From Zopfochytrium polystomum (Eukaryota > Chytridiomycota > Chytridiomycetes > Chytridiales > Chytridiaceae), in contig JAIVFJ010000016.1 of the NCBI GenBank assembly GCA_025765615.1, forward strand, positions 496,001 to 560,000: a stretch of DNA of 64,000 nt. Direction: 5' to 3'. Made by a program: the position numbers and the translations under genes. How positions within the stretch are numbered: position 1 is the stretch's first letter; the number at the start of each line of letters is the position of its first letter. Below, piece by piece: positions 56,609-64,000 of the stretch. Under the pieces are notes generated by a model that searched no databases, was not told the origin of the DNA, and saw nothing but the letters and a program-made list of their open reading frames with translations.

Positions 56609-58812
56609 GCACCGCCACACAAGCGGGCGGTGGTGCCACTGTCCCTGCCGCCGCCGCCGTCCCTCCTTCCTCTGCCTCGACGCCTTTAACCACCACTACT
56701 GTCCCCGTCATCGACCCCTTTGGACTGGGCGGCAGTCGCGTCGCTGCGGCTGCTCCAGCCGCAGCTTCCACCACTGCCGGCGGCGGCGGCGGCGGTGCAG
56801 CCACGGCGCTGACGGTGCCGGATGGAGCTGTCGCCAACTTGCACAGATCTGCTCCCAACACGCCGACCGTGTGGCCGTCGTCCTCACTTTCATCCTCCTC
56901 GCACTCCCCGTGGGAATCGACCTCGGGCGACGGCGGAGGAGGAGCCGCTGCCAGCGGCAACCCGTTCCGCCGCAACTCTGATCCTTTTGCCCTCTCGAAC
57001 CCCCTACCCGCGGCCTCGGCGAGCCCGTCGTGGCCAGACCTGGCCAACCCCTTCAGCGATCTCGCCCCGAGGCAGTCCTCATCCGGCGGCGCCGGAGCCG
57101 GAGCCGCCACCAGGCCGGCCTACGCCAATCCCGCGGTCCTGTCGGAATTCGATCCCGTCGGAAGCAACGCCCTCGCGCCCGGCGGCCTCAACAACGGGAG
57201 CCTGGTCGGCTCCACCATGCAGCTGGAATCCGTCCTGGCGGCCGCGCCCGCGCCGACTCCGCCGCCGCCGCCGTACGTGAACCCCCTCCTCCTCGCCGGC
57301 AGCGGTGCAAGCGTACCGCCGCCGCCGCCGCCACCAGGTCCGCCGCCGCCGCTGTCGTCGACGACGACAGCGTCCGCACAGCCCACGGCGACTGTATCGG
57401 ACGAGGAGTACGCTCGCCTGGTCGCATCCATCGAAAGCAGCGGGGCGAACCCGCCTCCAGACACGAGCGAGGACGAGCGGCTCGCGCGGCTGATTGCCAC
57501 GGGGATGGACCTGGGCGCGGGCGGTGCGGGCACGGGCGACGGCAGCGGGGCAGACACGGCGGCGGACGAGGCGCTGGCGCGGCGGCTTGCGTCGACGGGG
57601 GTCGCAGAGACGGACGAGGAGCTGGCGCGCCGGCTGCAGCAGGAGGCGCAGGACGAGGAGCTGGCGCGGCGGCTCGCTGCCGGCGACCAGCAGCCGCCGC
57701 CGACGCTGCCCCCGCGCCCGTCGAATGGCGGCGACGTGCTGCCTTCGTACAACGCTGTGGCGGCCGCTCCCAGCGCTGCCGCTCCGCTGGTGCAGCCACC
57801 GCCCATCCCGGCGCGGCCGGTTGCTATCGTGCCTTTTGTCCACCGCAAGCTGACCATCCGACCAGGCCCCAACCTGAGAAGTTATTTGGTTCATGAAGGG
57901 TACTATGTTTTTATGTATTCGGTTTTTTTTTGTTTTTTTTTTTTTTTTTTGCCGTGGGGAGACCGCTTCTGGAGTCTCTGGTCTAACCAACGCCGCACCT
58001 CTTCCAGCGTTCAGCTCCTGTATCAGTTGGAAACTCCCGCGACAATGCGATACGGCTGGGTGCGTTGCGGTTTGGTTGCTTTCCTCAAACCGAAAGCCCG
58101 TAGCTCTCTTTTAATCTATTCCCATTCGCAGGACGCACATCTCTTCTCGAATCAACTGAACGCCGTCACCCTGACGACACGGAGAGACCTTAACCAGAAA
58201 GGGTTCAATGTATTCAGTTGAGTGATGTGATTCTTCGACTCGTTCACTTTGCTTTGGCTACTGACGCCTTTGACTTTTTTTCTTTATTCGCCACTCTACC
58301 CAGATCCTTTGGCGGCGCACACTCACACAATGTAAATTGGCATGCTCCTTTTTCTTTTTCTTTTTCTTTTTTTTTCTTTTTTCGTGCGCACGGTTCGTCC
58401 TCGTACTGCGCCGTTTGAACATTCCTTTTTATGCCCACCCGTGCCCCTAGTGTTACGCGGAAAGCAAAGTTCCCGAGATTCGTCTACTCGTTCCTAGGCT
58501 TCGACGGGATGTACTACGTACGTTGCTGCTTTGCTCTGTGCAGTTTTGAGCTCCTTGCAGTTTCACTTTCTCAACACACACACTCACACTCACCCCAACA
58601 AAAAAAAAAACAAAAAAAAAAAAAAAAAGTCGTGGGAGGACACGTCCCTTTTCCGGGTGATGGGCAACTACAAGCTGACGGTGGCGTTCTTGCACGGCGG
58701 GCTGCTGTCGCTGTCGCGCCAGCTCGAGATCTTCACCGAGGGCTTGCACATGGTCGACCTGATCCTCGCCACGTATTTCGGCAGGCTGATTCTGGAGCGG
58801 GATCAGCCGTGA
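56482..58812 (+). CDS. protein with UIM-like repeats and unrecognised beta-rich C-terminus
   Basis: Function unknown. Six exons (56482-57899, 58008-58059, 58132-58216, 58304-58331, 58451-58517, 58630-58812) join in phase to 610 aa. The first 300 residues are low complexity (poly-Ser, Ala/Gly/Pro, poly-Pro). Residues about 305-405 hold a series of acidic-helix motifs resembling ubiquitin-interacting motifs: DEEYARLVASIES, EDERLARLIATGMD, ADEALARRLASTG, TDEELARRLQQEAQ and DEELARRLAAG. The C-terminal 150 residues alternate in the manner of beta strands (VQLLYQLETPATMRYGW, NAVTLTTRRDLNQKGFNVF, FVYSFLGFDGMYYSWED), reminiscent of tubby-like or LURP-one folds, which I cannot confirm. It may link ubiquitylated cargo to a membrane. 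Confidence 0.78.
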
Positions 58813-58903
58813 AAAACAGGTGGAAAAAAAAAGGTGGGGAGGGGGGGGGGTGTTGTTTTTGGCGTCCCATCATTATCTCTATCTCCATCTCCACTTTCTT
58901 TTT

Positions 58904-58934
<31 letters not shown>

Positions 58935-59589
58935 GGTTCTATCCTCGCGGCGTCGTCGTCGTCGTCGTCTTGTTTTTTGCTGGGTGGGAACATTTTTGGA
59001 TTGGAGAAAGGCAGAGAATGCAATTTTTTTTTTTTAATTCACACAAGCTTGGTGTTGAGCGGCGGGTTTGCTATGTTTCTCGTACTTTTTTTTTTTTTCT
59101 TTGTATTTTCGAAGTGAGGTTTTAGTGGGAGAAGGGGAAGAAGAAAAGGTGGAGCCGTGCGCCGTTTCCTTTTTTTTTTTTTTGTTTCTGTTTGCCGATT
59201 CTGTGGCACCAAGGTCCCACGAAAAAAAGGAAAGAAAAAAAAAGAAAAGAAAAGACCCTTTTTTCATCTCCTGCGAGAAGGAGTTGATAAATACGCAAGC
59301 ACAGCCGGGGGGGTCCAGAGGGCAGGAAACACGGAACGCGGCGGGGGGCGTTGAAGTTTTTTTGGTGCTGGGGGGTTACGCACAACCAAAATTAATCAAA
59401 CGCAACCGCTTTTGGCTTGGTGCAGGTTTTTTTATTTATTTATTTTTTTTTTTTTTTTTTGCGTGAAAACACATCCGGCCGTGGGCAGAAGGAACAACGA
59501 GACCTCTCGTACAGGAGACCCCCGCATACACCCCCGCCCAACCAATCCGACCGAAAAAAAGAACAAAAAAAACCAAAAAAATACACACA
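58813..59589. other. intergenic between convergent genes
   Basis: T runs at about 58904-58934 and 59443-59460, and a purine-rich stretch near 59222-59255. No gene is recognised. Confidence 0.55.
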
Positions 59590-59805
59590 CTATCCGTAGA
59601 TGCCGCGATCAATCGTCCGCCCGCCGGCCGCGCCCTTCTTGTTGCGTCGTTGCAAGGTATAATTTACAGTGCCCATCTTGGTTCCCAGATGCCGCTCGCG
59701 CGCCAGGAGCAGCCGCCGCAGGTTCGCTTCGACCTGGAGCGCGCGGATCGCGCGAATTTCGCGCAGCTTGGCGGGGTCTTCTTCGGCGAGGCCCGTGATC
59801 TTGTT

Positions 59806-59856
<51 letters not shown>

Positions 59857-60214
59857 GGGGTTTTCGGTTAGAGGGAGCGTGAATGAGTATTGCGGATTGA
59901 GACCGCGGTTTTTGTTTGTCCAACTAGGTTGCTTCTCTCACCTCTGTTGATTTATAGGTATGTACACAGGGGTACTCCGGGAAATACGGAGGGATGTAGT
60001 AGGGCCGCAGCCAAGGCGTGCTCTCGCACTTGAACTCCTTTGTCCGGAACTCTTGCTCCGACGGAATCACGTCGGGCGGCGGTTCGATCGCAAGGCTTGG
60101 CAGATTTGCGCGTTCTAGTTCAAAAAACACATGGGCCGCCCAAACACCCGCAGGAAATGGAAAAGGTTATCAGTTCTGGGGCCGAATGGAGTCGATCACG
60201 GGGAAGAGGGGACA

Positions 60215-60257
<43 letters not shown>

Positions 60258-60976
60258 TTACCTGCTCTGCTCTTGTACGCCGCCAACGCATTCGGCGTAA
60301 CGCCCATGCGCTCCAGGACGACTTTAATGTCGCCAATGTTCGGTTCGGCGCGGTTGGCTCCGTTGGCGAGGGCGGTGGTTCGTCTGACGAGATCTGACAT
60401 GTCTAGCGGGACGGACGGGGCCGTGAGGACAAAGATAACCCGATCACAAAACAACTCACAGGACGAAAACAGCTCCGCCAGCAAATCCAGCGCGTCGCGG
60501 TTTGCCGATGCGAAGCCCGTGGATCTGCAAATCGCGGCGACCACGGCGGTGGAGGCTGCGGCGGCCGCTGATGGTTTTGGGGGTCGGTTGCGGCGGGAGA
60601 GCGGCTGGCGGGGCGGTGGTGCTGGCGCGTGTTGGTGGGTTGGTGCGGTCGGGAGGGTCGAAGAGGAGGAGGAGGAGGAGGAAGGGGTTGGAGGGGGAAT
60701 AGGAAGGCCGCCGGATGAAAAGGGCGGCGGGAGCGGTGGTGGTTGCTGCGGCGGCTGCGCGAACCACCCGCCGGCGCCGCCGATGCTGCTGCTGCTGCTG
60801 CTGCCGCCGTCGCCGCCGATCCGAAACCCACCGCCGCCACCAAGACCGCCGCTGCTGCTGCTGCTGCTGATGCCACCACCACCAGTGGCGGCGGCCCCAA
60901 GCCCAACGCCAATCCCGCCCACGACGGAGCTTGCATCGCCGCCGCCGCCGCCGAGTGCTCCGTCCAAGGGCATCAT
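59590..60976 (-). CDS. TAF8: TFIID subunit TAF8
   Basis: TAF8 pairs with TAF10 through a histone fold inside TFIID and supports Pol II transcription. Four exons (60976-60460, 60402-60262, 60114-59942, 59799-59590) join in phase to 346 aa. After a Gly/Ser/Pro-rich N-terminus, the histone fold spans about residues 140-220: AAICRSTGFASANRDALDLL, LFSSYMSDLVRRTTALANGA and NIGDIKVVLERMGVTP. Exon 1 ends at a GTGAGT donor that restores the conserved Tyr. The TAF8 C-terminal signature is clear: PWLRPYYIPPYFPEYPCVHT then YKSTE. A basic tail follows. Introns 2 and 3 contain long homopolymers (60216-60255 and 59808-59854). Confidence 0.93.
59808..59854. repeat. homopolymer (47 T) in TAF8 intron 3
   Basis: Poly(A) on the coding strand, ending about 9 nt before the 3' splice site. 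Confidence 0.9.
60216..60255. repeat. homopolymer (40 A) in TAF8 intron 2
   Basis: Poly(T) on the coding strand, about 6 nt after the 5' splice site. Confidence 0.9.
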
Positions 60977-61203
60977 TACCGTTCGAATGACTTTGTGTGT
61001 GTCGTTGCTCTCAGGTGGTCCTTCTCTTCCTCATTGACAGGTTGATTGATTAAAATTGATTAAAATTGATTGATTGATTGATTGATTGATTACTCAAGCC
61101 CGTCTGTCGGCGCCCCAGTCCCAAGCTTGTTGTTTCTTTTCCCAGTTCCACACCAAACAACAACGCACACACGCACAACACAACAACAACAATCAAACAA
61201 ACC
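60977..61203. promoter_or_regulatory. divergent promoter region with (ATTG)n
   Basis: Only 227 bp separate the TAF8 (-) and SH3-WW-PH (+) start codons. A tetranucleotide ATTG tract lies at about 61050-61090. Shared regulation is inferred from spacing. Confidence 0.5.
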
Positions 61204-61457
61204 ATGGAGGAGGCTTCGGCGGCGTCGCTGGAGCCGGCGGCATCGACGGCGGCGGCGGCGGTGGCGGCGGTGGCGGCGAAGACGGTGGCGGTCGCGACGG
61301 CGGCGGACAAGACCTTGCCGGGAGAGCCTGCGGCGGCAGCAGCGGAGGCAGGAGCGGCGGCGACAGAGGCTACTTTGGCGGCGGCGGGGGCGTTGGCAAC
61401 GGTTGAGACGGCGACGGCGGCGCCACCGCCTCCTCCTCCTCCAGAGGAGGACCAGAA

Positions 61458-61495
<38 letters not shown>

Positions 61496-64000
61496 GCGAG
61501 ACTGGCACCACAGGATCCACGCGACATCACCCCCAACCAGCAGGAGGAGCAGCAGCCGATGCAACCGGTTCCGCTTCGTTTCCGCCCCCTGCCGTATCGG
61601 ACCTCACCACATCAGCTGCAGCACCCGCGGCTCGTGATGGAGCGCCAGCTACGCCAGCCCCTCCTGCGGGCGGCGCGGACAGCACGGCCACCGTGGCAGG
61701 AGGGACTGGGTCTGAATCGGCGACCAGCGCCACTCAGTTACTCCACCAGGACCCTACCCCCCCCACGGGAGCTTCTCAACAGCCTGCCGCAGGCAACATC
61801 TCTTTGGAAGCAACCGCGGACCCGCAAGCCACTGTGGGAGTAGGCAACTCGACGGGAACTCAACCAACCGCGTCCGATCAGGCTCCTGACCGGCCACCAG
61901 GGGCTGCTGGCACCACCGATAACACCGCCCAATCACCCCAATCGAACAACCTCGTGTCACCAGAGGCAGCTGCCGCTTCGCCTCCACAATCCTCCCCTTC
62001 GCGACTAACCTCGGCAACCTCCGTTGAGGCTTCCACACCCTCAGCCGGAGTAGAAAACGCACCGATCTCCGCCGAGTCTTCTCCCCATCAAGCCGTTGCA
62101 GAAGTCGCCCCCGCAGATCACGGAGTTACCATCTCACCCTTGTCTCTCTCCGTCACCCTTCCTGTATCCGCAACGCCACCTCATCAACTGCCGAGCAGCT
62201 TGCAGCACTTGTCCCCTCTTGCGACCGCGAAAGATCTACCTACCGTTTCCCGTGAGGCCGTCAGTTCCGCTGCGGCTACGGGTCCCGTCATGGTATCCCT
62301 GGTGGCGCCACCGGTGTCCCCGGCCAAGGTTGGCCAAGATCAGTACGCGCGGTGCCTGTGGGACTACACGGCCATGGAGGTGATTATTAGCCCATTATTA
62401 TTCCAAATCCACTGTCCTTTCTGGATGATAGACCCAAACTTCTTACATGGCCCTCTAGGACAATGAAATTTCGTTCAAGGCTGGCGATCGCATCCTGGTT
62501 TTGGATCTTTGCAATGAAGATTGGTACGAGGGTAGAATCGGTGACAAAGTCGGTTACTTCCCTGCAAATCGCGTAGAACTCCTTCCTTCGATCTCGACCC
62601 CGACGCCACTTCCGGCCATCCCAAAAGGTAGCAGAAACTATCAGGTCGTCATAGTTAACGTCCCACCCCTCCTTTCGAATAGTTGAACCCCATGTGGCTG
62701 CAGTGTATGAACTCGAAGACCGCAGCAGGTCTTCCACGACTACCGACAATGAGGATCCTTTTGCTGATGACAACGAGGACGAAGATTTTGTCGACGAAAA
62801 CGCTGGAGAGATCAATGAAATGGACTATGCCGAGGTTTCAGCGCTAGGGGAAGACGCGTTCAATACAATCTACGGGAAAGGGCCTGCGGCAGCGCCGGAA
62901 GCGGCGGAGAACGCCGTTCAGGCAGTCGCCGACCTAAGCACTGTGAACGGCTGGACGAAATTCTTGGACGACGGAGGGAAACCGTACTACTGGAACGAAG
63001 CCACGGACCAAACTTCGTGGGATCCGCCAGACGCGGCAGCGAGCAACATTCTGGTTTCGGTCGAAGACCTCTCGACACCGGCGCTCCCCGTCGCACCCCT
63101 CAGTCACCCACAGAGCCAACCGCACATTTCTGTCGACTTTGACCCTGCTTTGTTCGAGTCAGTGCCTGTGGACTTGATACGGAGAGAGGGTCCCCTTCGG
63201 AAAAAAGTGCGGAAGGATGATGGCAAGGAATCAAAAAGCGGGACCTGGCGCTCGTGCTACGGTGTGTTGTGTGTCGGCGCACTCCTCGTTTTTAAAGAGG
63301 CGCCAAATTCGAAAACAAAGGTTTGCCATCATTTTTTTGAATTTCGTGCGAATCTCAAACATATCATATTCAATGCAGAAATTTGGTCCGGTGACGGACA
63401 TCATCTATCTGTCCGTAAACACCGCCGTCGAACCAGTCGGAAAGGAGGTCACGAGCAAGAAAAATGCATTGATGGTCTTGGAAGAGAACGGGCGGCAATG
63501 GCTGTTTGTGCCAGAGAGCGACGCGATGGAATGGATCGACGCGTTACGAAGCGCAGCCGCCGAAAAATCTAGCGTCGCCGAGGTTCGCCTTTTTTTACGA
63601 ATTCCGCCTCCTTCCCCCCTCCCCCTCCCCCCCACCACGACTTTTGAACGCGTACCAGTCGGGAGCCCTAAAATCCGTCTGCAAACAAATCTTTCCCCCG
63701 GCAGTACGAAGGGTCCATGGCCCGAATCTTTTCAAAGCAGCCCAGCGAAGGAGACGGTTTGGCCCCACCAAAAGGCTCCGACGGCCACACGCGGACCAGC
63801 AGGCCGCTCGACGAAACGCAGCTCCACGACCGCAAACCCGTCGTCCACCGCAAACCCGACGACAACTACCTTATCGGCCGGCGCCGCGCCGTCGTCAAAG
63901 TCGACCGAAAAGCAACAACAGCAGCAGCAGCAGCAGCAGCAGCAGGCGGCCGCCACCGAGAAGGCGCAGGTCCGGAGCAAGATTGGGGCGTTCTTTGCTA
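61204..64000 (+). CDS. SH3-WW-PH protein, cut by right edge (possible RhoGAP)
   Basis: An adaptor-like protein; in animals SH3-WW-PH precedes a RhoGAP domain (ARHGAP27/12/15 group) that inactivates Rho-type GTPases at membranes. Exons: 61204-62379, 62459-62627, 62683-63320, 63379-63582, and a last one from about 63705 to beyond the edge. Residues 1-380 are Ala/Thr/Pro-rich low complexity. The SH3 domain (about 383-440) has YARCLWDYTAMEDNEISF, WYEGRIGDKVGYFPANRVEL. An acidic linker is followed by a WW domain (WTKFLDDGGKPYYWNEATDQ, then TSWDPPD). The PH domain spans EGPLRKKVRKDDG to QWLFVPESDAMEWIDALRSA. Beyond 63582 the frame is uncertain: all three frames are open across 63705-64000. One of them ends with a Gln run and VRSKIGAFFA, the most protein-like option. 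Confidence 0.85.

Noticed and set aside
57079..57990. Long Arg/Pro-rich minus-strand ORFs over the UIM-like gene
   Set aside because: They mirror the codon bias of the real exon and end where the exon ends.

Overview
The window is nuclear DNA of a eukaryote. Genes are split by many short introns (about 50-250 nt, mostly GT-AG), tRNA genes are dispersed, one tRNA carries an intron at the canonical site, and there are Ty1/copia LTR elements and many microsatellites. The gene content points to a fungus, most likely an early-diverging (chytrid-like) one. It includes a HET-domain gene, a GPR1/FUN34/YaaH transporter, an Akr1-type ankyrin-DHHC palmitoyltransferase, an oxysterol-binding protein, TAF8, an AAGAB/p34-like adaptin-binding protein and a ZC3H3-like CCCH protein. 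The lineage is inferred; no species is recognised.

Region 1 (1-20 kb) is of moderate GC and repeat-rich. A C2H2 zinc-finger gene, possibly transposon-associated, is cut by the left edge. A tRNA cluster (Leu-AAG, Ile-AAT with intron, Pro-CGG, Leu-CAG and a degenerate Ala-CGC) lies at 6.6-9.8 kb among tRNA fragments. One copia family left two solo LTRs with perfect 5-bp target-site duplications, several LTR fragments and a decayed pol gene. The main gene is a seven-exon minus-strand NLR-like gene (14.8-20.0 kb) with TIR, NACHT and about 22 ankyrin repeats, 21 of them nearly identical. It carries one apparent 1-nt frameshift in the NACHT exon.

Region 2 (20-64 kb) is GC-rich and gene-dense. In order it holds: a proline-iminopeptidase-like pseudogene (-), a copia LTR interrupted by a second solo LTR, a YaaH acetate-transporter-like gene (+), a thioesterase-like gene (+), a 13-exon Ala/Gly-rich secreted-protein gene (-) with a decayed paralogue beside it (-), a beta-lactamase-like serine hydrolase (-), an OSBP (-), a HET gene (+) with one frameshift, ZC3H3-like (+), ankyrin-DHHC (+), AAGAB-like (-), a gene with UIM-like motifs (+), TAF8 (-), and an SH3-WW-PH gene (+) cut by the right edge.

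The genes form no operon or single pathway. Two divergent pairs (AAGAB/UIM-like and TAF8/SH3-WW-PH) share short upstream regions. Exon phases sum to complete frames in eight or more genes. The isolated frameshifts in the NLR, HET and iminopeptidase loci therefore stand out and may be real decay. The most novel items are the TIR-NACHT-ANK gene with its homogenised repeats and the Ala/Gly-rich gene built from symmetric phase-1 mini-exons. All exon boundaries were derived by eye from splice sites and frame continuity.
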